Below are positions 28,484 through 38,759 of a stretch of 64,000 nucleotides of DNA, piece after piece. The notes beneath the pieces were generated by a model. That model was given only the letters and a program-made list of their open reading frames with translations, was not told the origin of the DNA and did no database searches. Origin of the DNA: Tritrichomonas musculus (Eukaryota > Parabasalia > Tritrichomonadida > Tritrichomonadidae); assembly GCA_039105265.1 (NCBI GenBank), contig JAPFFF010000004.1, positions 3,410,001-3,474,000 of the forward strand, in the 5' to 3' direction. The position numbers and the translations under genes are program-made. Position 1 is the first letter of the stretch, and every line of letters starts with the position of its first letter.

Positions 28484-31400
28484 ATGTCGATTGGTTTATA
28501 CTCAATTCAATCAAGTGAGGCTGAGACATTAAAATCAAATGGAATAGAAATCAAAGTCGGAGAAGATGAGAATGGAAATAAAATTGTTCAAATAGAAGAT
28601 GAAGATGGTTCTTCAGTTTTCTTCAATAACATTTATAATAAAACAGAGATAGATGCTTATATAACCGCAGGTGCAGGTATAAAACCAGGAGATATAAAAA
28701 ACTTATATAAGGTCAATATTTATCCAACAGGACAAATCAAGGTGAATGGCAAATTGACCAATGCTTTCACCTTAGAACAGCTTTATAAATGTTTGAATGA
28801 TAATTCAGATGCTATTCAAAACTCTCTAAATCAATTGAAAATAGACGCAACTTTTGATGTAAACCGTGAAATTTCAGACTTAACATTGAAAGGATTAGAT
28901 TTTGATCTAAAGAATAAACATTATATCTCAACAGAAAACAATTCAATAAAGACATATAATCAATTAATAAGAGTACTCAATCAGTTTATTAAACATTCAA
29001 GGGCTATGACGGTTATCAGCCCAGATAATAAACTATTGAAAATGCTCCCCCTTAAAAAAGAGGATGGTGCTCAACTTTTGGATTATTGGGAGGATAAACG
29101 ATGCTATTATGAAAAAGAAAAAGTAACCACAATTAATGAGATTATTGAATCATTGAATATCACTCTTGAAAATTTATATAATTGGATGAAAACATTCAAT
29201 AATTTGAAAGATTTCGGTTTTGACAGTTCATCAAATATTAAACCAGATGGAAAAGCAAAAGTGATAACGTATGAAGAAACCGAAAAAGAATCAGAACCAT
29301 GGTATGGATCATTTTTGACCAAAAATAGAATGAAAACTAAAGAAGAACCTATCACAAATTTTGACCAAATGGTCAATGCAATCAATACAAACACAGAAAC
29401 AATATCTCAAATGCATGAAGATATTATGGAAGGCTTAAATAATCAAGAAGTGACAGTATATAATGAAGCCAAAGATGAAATAGAGACAAAAACTTTAAAA
29501 ACAAAAACAGTGAACGATAAAGGTGAAATCGAATATGATAATATAGCCAATGTTTTTGAAAAATTGAAGAAGGCCGATAAACAGAATCAGAATTTTTTCC
29601 GTCATATCATGGAGAATTTTAATAAAACTGCTTTGAAAAATATATATAATAATTTTAAACAGACTGTGTTTGGTAAAGATGGAGAAACATATCAGAAGAC
29701 ATATATAGCACATTTTGATGATGATGTTGCTGGTGATAAACATTTTGCCGTTGTCGAAAATTTTGTCGACTTTTTGAAACAATACTTTTCAAATACAAGC
29801 AGTTTTGAAGACTGGAAAGAATGGATAGGCAAAAATATAAATAAACAGAAAATAAAAGAGATTTTTGATGGAGTAGTTGTTCCAATGATAGATGAAGTCG
29901 GAAATGCAGAAATCAAAGAATACCATTTTGTCACTGACGCAGATCAAATAATTGACCCTGAAGAAGCCGTTGAAGTGGAAAAATTATGGGAATGGCTCAA
30001 AGAGATAATTCAAAATAAAAAATATACAGCTCCAATACAAACATTTTTATATAACAACTTTTCCAAAGAAAAATTTATTGAAATATTTAACGGCACAGTT
30101 CAATTAATATGGGATAAATCCACAAAAAAAATTATTCATGCAGTTTATCAATTTGTCAATCATCCAATAGAAACGACGGGTGATATCGTTATTGAAGTGA
30201 ATAGTGCTTATGAATTTTTGAAAAAATATTATGAAAACCAAACAGAGCTTATGAAAAGTATCCTTACTGTTATTTTGGTTCTTCTTGGTTCAGGAATTAC
30301 GGGAATGGTAATCACAAGTGCATTCAAAAAGATTCGTGCCAAAAAAATTGAAAATGGACGTTTAGCATTAAGCACGAGCAATTTTGAAGGTGGTCAATTG
30401 TTGGATATTAATGATGGCATTATTATTGATGGAAATGGAAATGATAATAATGATGATGATAATAATGATGACGATATGAGAGACCCTAGTTTTCAGGGAT
30501 GGATCGATACAACAAATAGAAATATTCGAAATATTATTCAGCAACATAATGTTTTAGAAGAAAGAGTCTCAAATATAAGAGAATGCAATTGTAATGATAA
30601 TAATAATAATAATAATAATCAAAGATTTTTTGGCCAAATTTCTCAACAACAACATCTTGACATTCAACAATTAATTCAAAAGCAAAATCATTTAATAATT
30701 GATAATAGTGTCGGCTCTTTTGTTGATGCGATGTTTCAACCAGAAATATATCAAGAAGCAGCAACTCAAGTGAACACAACGATAAAAAGACGACGAAAAA
30801 AGAAAGAAAAAGTGAATGTAATTGACACATCACATGATCGTTCTTTTCAAAGAGATGAAAATTATGTTTTTGACATATTAACTGATCATTGGGTTCTTCA
30901 TAATAATTCTAATTTTCAATCTGGTTGGCGAACAAATCTTAATGCACAAAATATGCCACGCAATTTTATCATTGACACTTTTCATGGTGAATGGGTTGCT
31001 ATCGGTGCAGAAAATGGTATTCAAGAATCAAATACAGACTGGAGAACGAATCCTAGTTCAGCATTAGCAACCTTTCTGTTGCCATCTCAAATAAATGATG
31101 GTGTTTTTCGTTGGAGTGATAGATATGATCAATGGATATTTCATGCAAATTATAACTCATATATAAATCAAGATCAAAGTGAAAGATTAGAATGGCAAAG
31201 AGATCAAAGACAACATTTTGGTGATAATTATGTTTGGAATGTTTTTGATCAAGAATGGCAAGAACATGGACAGAATTTTGAAGCTGGATGGAGAACCAAT
31301 CATGAATTTGTTCCTCCTGATAACTATGTATGGGATGATTATTTAGAAGAGTGGGTGATGTTATCATATAGAAATAGAGGTTTTGACAGAAATTGGAGAA

Positions 31401-34400
31401 ATAGCTATTCAGAGAGTGTTTCAGTTATGGTTGAATTTTTGAATTCAGGCCGATTTTTAGGAAAAGGCCAAATTGTTCAATATGGAGGTGAATGGGTTTG
31501 GCGCCATCATGTAGACCCCGTTGATGATATTAAATTATTATCAGATGAAATAGCAGATATTAATATTAATAATAATTTGCCAGCAAATATTTCAGGAGTG
31601 AATTCAGTAAATGAATTATTAGAAAGCTATGATATCAATATTTTGAAAGAAGATGGCCGAACAATTGATGAGAAAAAACCGGTTTTAGGCAATTTCAATA
31701 TATTAGCAAATTTGAATGTAAATGGATTAATAAACGGTGTTGATATTGAAAAATTAGCTACGTCATCAGATAAGACAGATTCACTTTTTAATATAAAATT
31801 TGGAGTTCCAGAATTCAATGTGAAAAATGAAAACGTTGAAGGGGATACAAAAACAATCAATAATGTAAATTATAATATATTGAAAATTAAAATAAATGAT
31901 GATGATATTGAACAAAAATTGAAAGCTTTCAATGGGAATATATTCAAAATAATTCTCAGAAAAGATGTTGTTTATGACACAGAAGGACGATATATCAAAG
32001 AATTTTTCATAAGCGTTCATGATAATCATATTCAATGTCCGATAATAGCTTATGATGAAGAATCGAAAGGATATACAAATAAATGTTCTGAAGATAGCTC
32101 TCAATTTTTCATAGCTTTTGATGAGCGTCTCAATATTGTGCCATATACGTTATGGATGAACGGTGATTTGAGTATAATGAATCAAACAAGTCAGGATTTA
32201 ATTGAATCGAATAAACCAGTTTTTAAGTGCAAAATAATTGAAGCAGATAATGCTCTCAAATTACACAAAAGTGACGTTCATTATTTCTATAAGCCTTCAA
32301 TTATTTCAGAAGATAACGATAATTATAAAATGATTTTTGAAGTACCCTCAGATTATACAATACCACCGCATTTACAATTTAAATTCTCAGAATATTGTTT
32401 TGGCAATAAATGGGACTTAATATGGGATGGAACAAAATGGGATGGCAAAAATATCCAAGGCAAATCAAATGGAAAAATAATAAATAAATGCAATACAAGA
32501 GCCAAAAAAGATGCTTATGATGCTATTGGTGCATGTGTTATGATGAAGAATGATGACTGGAATAAACAATTCTTTACTGATAATATATGGTATACAAATG
32601 TTAATGAAAAGAATTTAATGCAAGCATTTATCAGAAGACCTGTTAGAGGAGAAGGATGGGAAAAAGATGGCAAAATTGAATTGAAAGTGAAATTTAATGA
32701 TGGTACTTTGAAAGATGGAAATGAAATAGGTGTTGATTGGGGAAACACAAATTTCAGTCATTCGGTTGAAGGCTATGATCTTTATGCAATTGAAATATTA
32801 ATATATAATTATTCGAAACGAACTTTTGAGGTGAAAAACATTGAGGAAATTTTCTTGGATATCTATTCACCAAATTCAGATATAGCAAATCGAATGTCAT
32901 TTCGCCTTGAGGGAGTTCACCATGTTGAAAGGAACGATACAGCTTATTGCGATACTATCGGTGTTCTCGATACAATTGAAAAAATCTCTTATCGTTATGA
33001 AGATTCAAAAATTGATGCAAGTCATAGAAATATTGAATTATATCTGAAAAAGGATTTGGTGGATCCAGTAGATGAGGTCAATTGGGATGGAATTATGAAT
33101 CCTTTCAAATATATTATTCAGCAACAATTTTATGAAATAACACCAAATCCAAATGCAGCAACCACACTTTATACAGATTATAATATCACAAGTTCTAAAA
33201 TCATAACCGCCGATAACATCACGACGATGAGAAGTGATTTAAATTTAGTGACAAATAATTTGGATGTCGTATCGTACGATTTGAATGAAATGAATCATAG
33301 AGTTAACGTACTTGATTCAGAAATGGTTCAAGTCAAAGACATAACTCAACATTTAGAACATGACGTTAAGAATTTAAGAATTGTTTCATATACAGCCCTA
33401 GCTTTTGGTATTGCAGGTACAGTGGGGAGTGCAGCATCTATCGGCATGCAACTTTTTCCACATGGTATCAGAATTTTAAAAGCAGCTTTTTCTAGCTTTT
33501 TCAGAGGTATGTTTAGTAGGTCCAGAGTTTTGGGTGCTCCTGATTGGACCAGATTACGAATTATGTTCGGAAATATTGCTGTTAGAAGCATAACCACCGA
33601 TATTTCACCTGTTATTAATTGGTGTAATTCAGAATATAAACAATTAGACGATATAACTTTTGATAACGAAGATGAAAATCCAGAAGAATATTCGTTATCA
33701 GTTGAAGCCGCTTATGAATTATGTAATCAATTCAGAGAAACATTGAAACCTATTTTCAAATTATTGGCCTTAAAGGTGGATGAAATAGCCAATGAATTTG
33801 AAAATAATGATTTTATTTCAAAAAGTGATTTGAAAAGAGACGATACAATTGACATTAATGGCAAATTAATTGATGGCAAAATACATTTAGAAGCTGAGGA
33901 TACAATAAGTGAAGGAAATATCAAAGTCAGGATTATGATTATGAAAGTAAGCGAATATAATGATATAGACTATGAAGAGAATTATCCAATAATTCATATA
34001 TCAAATGGAGAGATATCGAACTATGAGGGCACAGAGAACTTTCCAACTGCATCTCTCCAAGACAAAACTATAATTATTGATAACCCAAAGAGACATAGAA
34101 TTAGTGCAATCAGCATCAAAGAGAACACAGCGATAAGAAGTATGAAATATTCTGTAAATGATATAGCTTATATGAGTGACATTGATGCGCTTAATAAAAA
34201 GATTGATCAAATAGAAGAAAACTCACATACAAACGATGAAAACATAGCAAAAATAATGAATACATATCCTACTGTTGATGAGGTTAATGATGTACTAAAG
34301 GAGTATACATTAAAGAAAGACATTAGCAAATATAGAGAGAAAAATGATTTGATATACAAAGAATCTATTGAAGTGCCATTTGAAAATGTACAAGATAGTT

Positions 34401-35086
34401 CAGGATCATGGGAGGTCAAAATAAAATTGAATAGTGGAATTCGCCTTGTTGGAACAATTTCAAATAACGATGGCTTTGTAAAAGAGTTTGATTATTTGTT
34501 TGATTATAATGGTGATATTACTGAAGATGGAGATGTTAATGTCGCTTTTGAAATTGACGGAACAACTTATTACTTAACTTATTATAAAAGTGATAGTAAT
34601 GGTCTGTGCTTTTATATCGATAACGGGGAAGACTATTTTGATACCAAATTAATATTAGCCGAAAAAATATTGAAACAGGATGAAATAGCTTTAAAGAGTG
34701 ATATTACATCATTATTGGATGACTTATATTGGAGAATATTTTATTCAGGATTTCACAAATCATATTATGAGGATATCCCAGAATTATGCTGGTATTCTTA
34801 CGATACTAGTTCTAAAAAATTAATTGTATGCGTCGAATATAATAGTTTATATATGGAAATGTTATTTATATTTTACGATTCAAATGAAAAGAAACATTAT
34901 GTTAGAGTTAATTATAGTGAAGGATTTGCAGTACTAGATGAAATATATGGTGAAGATAAACTTAGAGAATCCAATAGAAAAAGAGATTTTGAATATGATT
35001 TTTATCATATCGATTTTCAATTAAAGGGCTCTGGAAATATACCATTTACTGAATATTATCTCAAGCAAGTCAAAGCCACACCATAA
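28484..35086 (+). CDS. Giant fibre-like membrane protein, 2,200 aa (Maverick)
   Basis: The largest gene of the element. The N-terminal part (1-80) resembles phage tail-fibre heads, including VFFNNIYNKTEIDAYITAGA. Helical segments follow. A strong membrane helix lies at about 590-617 (SILTVILVLLGSGITGMVIT), then an Asp/Asn run (about 648-665). Residues about 790-1010 hold five to six Trp-rich repeats of about 45 residues, pattern NYVWD-x4-EWV ... F-x3-WRTN. A second membrane-like stretch lies at about 1632-1660 (YTALAFGIAGTVGSAASIGM) after a coiled coil, and a beta-rich tail follows. A surface or attachment fibre is a reasonable guess; no family is assigned. It ends 39 bases before the right terminal repeat. 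Confidence 0.7.
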   Translation: MSIGLYSIQSSEAETLKSNGIEIKVGEDENGNKIVQIEDEDGSSVFFNNIYNKTEIDAYITAGAGIKPGDIKNLYKVNIYPTGQIKVNGKLTNAFTLEQLYKCLNDNSDAIQNSLNQLKIDATFDVNREISDLTLKGLDFDLKNKHYISTENNSIKTYNQLIRVLNQFIKHSRAMTVISPDNKLLKMLPLKKEDGAQLLDYWEDKRCYYEKEKVTTINEIIESLNITLENLYNWMKTFNNLKDFGFDSSSNIKPDGKAKVITYEETEKESEPWYGSFLTKNRMKTKEEPITNFDQMVNAINTNTETISQMHEDIMEGLNNQEVTVYNEAKDEIETKTLKTKTVNDKGEIEYDNIANVFEKLKKADKQNQNFFRHIMENFNKTALKNIYNNFKQTVFGKDGETYQKTYIAHFDDDVAGDKHFAVVENFVDFLKQYFSNTSSFEDWKEWIGKNINKQKIKEIFDGVVVPMIDEVGNAEIKEYHFVTDADQIIDPEEAVEVEKLWEWLKEIIQNKKYTAPIQTFLYNNFSKEKFIEIFNGTVQLIWDKSTKKIIHAVYQFVNHPIETTGDIVIEVNSAYEFLKKYYENQTELMKSILTVILVLLGSGITGMVITSAFKKIRAKKIENGRLALSTSNFEGGQLLDINDGIIIDGNGNDNNDDDNNDDDMRDPSFQGWIDTTNRNIRNIIQQHNVLEERVSNIRECNCNDNNNNNNNQRFFGQISQQQHLDIQQLIQKQNHLIIDNSVGSFVDAMFQPEIYQEAATQVNTTIKRRRKKKEKVNVIDTSHDRSFQRDENYVFDILTDHWVLHNNSNFQSGWRTNLNAQNMPRNFIIDTFHGEWVAIGAENGIQESNTDWRTNPSSALATFLLPSQINDGVFRWSDRYDQWIFHANYNSYINQDQSERLEWQRDQRQHFGDNYVWNVFDQEWQEHGQNFEAGWRTNHEFVPPDNYVWDDYLEEWVMLSYRNRGFDRNWRNSYSESVSVMVEFLNSGRFLGKGQIVQYGGEWVWRHHVDPVDDIKLLSDEIADININNNLPANISGVNSVNELLESYDINILKEDGRTIDEKKPVLGNFNILANLNVNGLINGVDIEKLATSSDKTDSLFNIKFGVPEFNVKNENVEGDTKTINNVNYNILKIKINDDDIEQKLKAFNGNIFKIILRKDVVYDTEGRYIKEFFISVHDNHIQCPIIAYDEESKGYTNKCSEDSSQFFIAFDERLNIVPYTLWMNGDLSIMNQTSQDLIESNKPVFKCKIIEADNALKLHKSDVHYFYKPSIISEDNDNYKMIFEVPSDYTIPPHLQFKFSEYCFGNKWDLIWDGTKWDGKNIQGKSNGKIINKCNTRAKKDAYDAIGACVMMKNDDWNKQFFTDNIWYTNVNEKNLMQAFIRRPVRGEGWEKDGKIELKVKFNDGTLKDGNEIGVDWGNTNFSHSVEGYDLYAIEILIYNYSKRTFEVKNIEEIFLDIYSPNSDIANRMSFRLEGVHHVERNDTAYCDTIGVLDTIEKISYRYEDSKIDASHRNIELYLKKDLVDPVDEVNWDGIMNPFKYIIQQQFYEITPNPNAATTLYTDYNITSSKIITADNITTMRSDLNLVTNNLDVVSYDLNEMNHRVNVLDSEMVQVKDITQHLEHDVKNLRIVSYTALAFGIAGTVGSAASIGMQLFPHGIRILKAAFSSFFRGMFSRSRVLGAPDWTRLRIMFGNIAVRSITTDISPVINWCNSEYKQLDDITFDNEDENPEEYSLSVEAAYELCNQFRETLKPIFKLLALKVDEIANEFENNDFISKSDLKRDDTIDINGKLIDGKIHLEAEDTISEGNIKVRIMIMKVSEYNDIDYEENYPIIHISNGEISNYEGTENFPTASLQDKTIIIDNPKRHRISAISIKENTAIRSMKYSVNDIAYMSDIDALNKKIDQIEENSHTNDENIAKIMNTYPTVDEVNDVLKEYTLKKDISKYREKNDLIYKESIEVPFENVQDSSGSWEVKIKLNSGIRLVGTISNNDGFVKEFDYLFDYNGDITEDGDVNVAFEIDGTTYYLTYYKSDSNGLCFYIDNGEDYFDTKLILAEKILKQDEIALKSDITSLLDDLYWRIFYSGFHKSYYEDIPELCWYSYDTSSKKLIVCVEYNSLYMEMLFIFYDSNEKKHYVRVNYSEGFAVLDEIYGEDKLRESNRKRDFEYDFYHIDFQLKGSGNIPFTEYYLKQVKATP

Positions 35087-35125
35087 AAGAGGCTTGCATT
35101 TTTTTTTTTTTGTTTACGGACCACC

Positions 35126-35191
35126 GGTGAAATCATCGGCGCAGTTAGGTCTGGGCGACCGTTAAGGGCGCACAGCCTAACGTATACTACT
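35126..35191 (-). repeat. Right TIR of the Maverick
   Basis: 66 bp paired with 9424-9489; the outer 48 bp are identical. The AAAAG duplication follows at 35192-35196. Confidence 0.93.
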
Positions 35192-36352
35192 AAAAGATCA
35201 AACAAAATTCGAAAAAAAAAATATGGACGATTATAAAGATTCCCAATCACTGAGTTTTTCTAGATTGCAAACCTTTTGTGAAGAATTATATGATAAAAAA
35301 TACAGCCAGCTTACACCTCATCAACAAGAAAATCGACCATTTCAAATACCAATGAACCATTGCTATCCTTTGTCATAACGCTTCGATTTAAAGTCTATAA
35401 AGCCAACAACTACCGAAAAAGACAGAAATGAATGTGCCACGCGTCAAACTATATTAGCTTTTTTTGAATACACTTTCACCTTAGAAATGGCTGAAGGTGT
35501 CCCAGATGACCTCACTTTCAATGCTGATGAGTGTTCAGCTGATGTAGGAATCCCAACAAAAGTATTAGTTCCACCTGGAGCTAAGAGAGGACCTAATGAA
35601 AACAAATTTGCTGATAATCTTCACATCACTGCAATGGTGGTACGAAATTCTGCAGGTGATGCTATTCCTCCATATTTAATCTTGCCATTAAAATACTTAC
35701 CACGAAATGTTGCTCCAATGGTGGCCAGGAATCAATTGAATGTAGGTGGTAGTGAAAACGGTTATATGACAGATGAAAATTTCGAAAATTGGACTATTTG
35801 GTTCATTGAGTTTTTCACTGATTTGAAAAAGCAGAGAAAATATTCAAGCAACCAAAGATCTCTCTTATTCTTGGATGGTCATGTGACTAGAAACAATAAA
35901 GAGCTGATGAAAAAATTTCGAGATGCCAAAATTGATGTTATCATATTTCCACCTCACCTCACCCATTTGATGCAACCATTCAACACAACTGTTGCTCGTC
36001 CATTGAAGCAAGCATTAAAAAGATTAGCAAATGAAATTCTTTCTGTTTGCAGTCCAGAGCAGCAAACGATCACTTCATTTCTGCGTTTGGCTCAGGTGAT
36101 GCAGTTCGTGCCTCAACATTGATCACCAACTGTAAAATAGCATTCAAGTGTTGTGGACTTTTCCCTCGTGACCAGAATGAGTTTTTAGTCAAATCTGGTA
36201 TGAAAAATTCACATAAAAGTTATATTGATTTTTCTGAATCAGCAACAAATCCAATTAAAATAAGTGGTCGCTGCATTACACAAGATGATATACTTGATAA
36301 TTTAAGGGAAGTTCAAAAAAAAAAAAAGAAAAAAGAAAATAATAAAAAATAA
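35192..36352 (+). pseudogene. Transposase DDE part, pogo/DDE_1 type, disabled
   Basis: Continuation of the transposase interrupted by the Maverick. From 35222 a frame reads DDYKDSQSLSFSRLQTFCEE and meets a stop near 35376. From about 35378 to 36122 the DDE_1 core reads on: first Asp in DDLTFNADECSADVG, second in SLLFLDGHVTRNNKELMKKF, then FPPHLTHLMQPFNTTVARPL, where pogo-type enzymes have QPLD, so the third catalytic Asp appears as Asn. The similarity then shifts frame at about 36090 and runs to 36352 (STLITNCKIAFKCCGLFPRD). One stop, one frameshift and the changed Asp show a dead copy. The ATG at 35487 is internal, not the real start. Confidence 0.8.
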
Positions 36353-36382
36353 AAAAATAATTTTTTTTGGGACCAAAAAAAA

Positions 36383-36484
36383 AGCACGCTGTGATGGTGA
36401 AGTGACCATCACGGCGTTCTCAAAAAGTGAAAATTCAATGGAAGCTTTTTGATACGTAGCTTTTTGATAAACAACTTTTTGATA
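36383..36484 (+). repeat. Left TIR of the 2.0-kb element
   Basis: Pairs with 38316-38417. It contains a hairpin at its tip and three TTTTTGATA words further in. Confidence 0.8.
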
Positions 36485-37739
36485 ATTTTATTATAATTAC
36501 TATTAACTTTTTGACCAAAATTAAAAAGAGTAAAATAACATAAAAAAATTTAAAATTTAAGATTAAAAAGAGTATAATAACGTAAACAAAAGATCCAAAT
36601 AAAAAAAATCAGGAGAATATGAATAGTAAAATAGGAAAGAAGGAATAATGATGATTGTATGTATTGATAGCATAAAAATTACAAATATTAAGGATAATCT
36701 TTACTTTTTTTACATCACATTTTTTATTAACGTAACATTTTAACGTAACTTTTTATAAAATCAAAAGTTTTGATGTAAATCAGTTATTTATGTTTAAAAC
36801 AATATTTTTATTCAAAATCTAAAGATATATATTATTTTTCATTAACTCTTGCTGATTTTGATCAAAAAACTATGTTATCACAAATGATTCTATCTAGGAG
36901 ATATAATTAGAAGCAAAATATCATAGAAAAAAAGGTTTTGTACATCGGAACTATTATAAAATAATTCAAATACATCGAATAAATAAATCAAAACGATTTG
37001 GCTAATCATAATAAGTCCAAATAAAATCAGAATTTTATATTAAAATTTAAGTGTCATTTTACACCATCAAAAGAATGATCAAAGAAATAACAAAGTTTTA
37101 ATAATTTATTAGCAATAATAAATGAATAAAAATTATTTCTACTTTATATTCATGCTTTTTTTATTTTAATTGATTAAATTTTTGAAGATAAAAGTATTTC
37201 TCCAATAAAAAAATTAACGGAAAATTACATATGTATTTACAAATGTAATTTCTATCGTCCTGTGTAATTACATTGTATATACAAAAAGTAAAGATTAATT
37301 AAGGAAAAATGAAAGAGAATAATTGAAAAAAATCAATATAAAAAGGAAAAAACTAAATATGGCATCTCAAAACATTGATATATAAAAGAAAAAAGAAATA
37401 AATAATTATTTTTAATATAATATTATGCTTACATGCAAATATCTCCAATAAAATCACCAAAAGGAACTAATTTAGAAATAATATCACCTAACTCTCAAAG
37501 ATTTATAAGAATTCAAACTAAATCTAGAGAAAATAAATATGAATGATATATAATACTCAAATTTGAAACAGCTCGTTTAAAAAATTCAATATAGAAAAAT
37601 AAACCATTCAATTTTAAGATTTAAAAGAATAATTTATCTCCATTTTCTCATTACAATATTAGAGTATTAGACATTATTATTAACTAATAAAAATTTTAAA
37701 ATATAAATGCAAACTTATTATTCATTATTAAGAAAAGAT

Positions 37740-38190
37740 TTACTATCTGAAAAAGATTATCTGAGAATAACTAAGAGAATTACTATCTAGGGGAAAATAT
37801 CTGAGAATTACTATCCGAAAATAGCAAACTGTGGAATTACTATCCGAAAATAGCAAACTGTGGAATTACTATCTGAGAATAGCAAACTGTGGAATTACTA
37901 TCCAAGAATAACAAACTGTGGAATTACTATCTGAGAATCGTAGATTGTGGAATAACTATCTGAGAATAGCAGATTGTGGAGTAACTATCTGAGAATTATT
38001 ATCTGATTTTTATTATTTGAGAATAACTAAACTAATAATTACTATCTGAGAATAACTATCTGAAAATTGCCAACCGCGAAATGACTATCTGCGAATAACC
38101 AAGCTGAAAATTATAATCTGAGAGTTACCATCAGAATATATCTATCTGAGGATAGCAATCCGAGAGAAATTATTTGATAAAAGCAGTCTG
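37740..38190 (+). repeat. Minisatellite, ACTATCTGAGAATAGCAAACTG unit family
   Basis: Head-to-tail variants of a unit of about 29 bases built from ACTATCTGAGAATAGCAAAC and TGTGGAATT. The first six or so copies (about 37800-37990) are close; later ones are shorter and worn. Non-coding. Confidence 0.75.
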
Positions 38191-38315
38191 GTATTAGGAA
38201 TAACAAAAAACAACTAGAATAATGATTTCAGAACGACTACAATGACAGGCCTTTCTGTTTCTATAAAATTTTATAAAATGGCGCCAAAGAAATAAAAATT
38301 TTCAGAATAATAAGA

Positions 38316-38417
38316 TATCAAAAAGTTGTTTATCAAAAAGCTGTGTTTCAAAAAATTCTCATTGAATTTTCACTTTTTGAGAACACCGTGATGGTCACTT
38401 CACCATCACAGCGTGCT
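38316..38417 (-). repeat. Right TIR of the 2.0-kb element
   Basis: Inverted partner of 36383-36484. It ends ACAGCGTGCT. Confidence 0.8.
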
Positions 38418-38458
38418 AATTATACTTTCTCTTTTTTTTTTTACAAATTTTTTAAGTT

Positions 38459-38486
38459 TATTTTTTACAGGTTTCATAAAATACGT
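38459..38486 (-). repeat. Right TIR of the Tc1/mariner-like transposon
   Basis: Inverted partner of 9045-9072, followed by the TA at 38487-38488. Confidence 0.75.
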
Positions 38487-38488
38487 TA

Positions 38489-38740
38489 CATTTAAGATAG
38501 ATAAAAACAGATTCAAAACAAGACTCAATCAATTAAGAGCTAACGCATGGCAATCAATGAATAAGGATTCATTGATTAAGTGTATGAATAATATGGGAGA
38601 AGTAATAGTTAATGAAGAAGCGAATGAAATAAAGAAAGAATTTAATGGTAAGAAACAATTATTTCAATATTTTGGTTTTCTTATATACCTCCATTATAAT
38701 GCCCATGGGCCGCTCGACTATAGATGACCGTGAAAGAAAG
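38489..38740 (+). pseudogene. Gene remnant of unknown origin
   Basis: An open frame that begins inside the transposon end reads on into the flank as NRFKTRLNQLRANAWQSMNK and further to about 38727. Because its left part is transposon end, only the right 80 or so codons could be an older gene piece. They look like a helical protein fragment, with no family recognised. A GC-richer patch (CCCATGGGCCGCTCGACTAT) closes it. Confidence 0.3.
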
Positions 38741-38759
38741 GGCCTCCCGAAGTCGAAAT

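Larger units (their letters stand above)
9424..35191. mobile_element. Maverick/Polinton, 25.8 kb, looks whole
   Basis: Terminal inverted repeats of 66 bp: the outer 48 bp are identical (starting AGTAGTATACGTTAGGCTGT) and the next 18 differ at four sites. A perfect 5-bp target duplication AAAAG lies at 9419-9423 and 35192-35196. Inside are the family's core genes: cysteine protease, integrase, packaging ATPase, probable major capsid protein, candidate minor capsid protein and protein-primed DNA polymerase B, plus an SF3 helicase and accessory genes. Most genes are on the plus strand, closely packed from 9.57 to 18.2 kb; four are on the minus strand. It looks whole: I see no clear break in the core genes, and only one accessory stretch leaves me in doubt. 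Intact ends and duplication point to a recent insertion, later than the transposon it sits in. Confidence 0.93.
36383..38417. mobile_element. 2.0-kb non-coding element with 102-bp hairpin TIRs
   Basis: The outer 102 bases (36383-36484 and 38316-38417) are inverted copies with only about a dozen differences; the first 32 are identical. Each end begins AGCACGCTGTGATGGTGAAG and contains the palindrome GTGATGGT / ACCATCAC, so each end can also fold on itself. The interior has no open frame above background and holds a minisatellite (37740-38190). I see no clear target duplication. It lies within the 3' part of the Tc1/mariner-like transposon, between the transposase relic and its right end, so it inserted after that transposon. 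It looks like a non-autonomous DNA element whose family I cannot name. Confidence 0.75.
9045..38486 (+). mobile_element. Tc1/mariner-superfamily transposon (pogo/DDE_1 type) carrying two nested elements
   Basis: The ends are imperfect inverted repeats: 25 of the outer 28 bases agree (left 9045-9072 starts ACGTATCTAATGAAACCCGT; right 38459-38486 reads, complemented, ACGTATTTTATGAAACCTGT). A TA dinucleotide follows each end (9043-9044 and 38487-38488), the insertion signature of this superfamily. With the two inserted elements (9424-35191 and 36383-38417) left out, the transposon is about 1.65 kb, a normal length. Its only gene is a disabled transposase in two blocks. A partial copy of the terminal motif (GAAACCCGTAAAA) recurs inside the left end near 9097. 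The copy cannot move on its own. Confidence 0.8.

Noticed and set aside
29107-34419. Many minus-strand frames of 65-107 codons
   Set aside because: They lie opposite one long coding frame in AT-rich DNA and have no gene-like composition or start context.
35487-36122. Intact 211-residue gene starting at 35487
   Set aside because: The transposase similarity runs upstream of this ATG and continues in another frame after its stop; it is the middle of a dead transposase.
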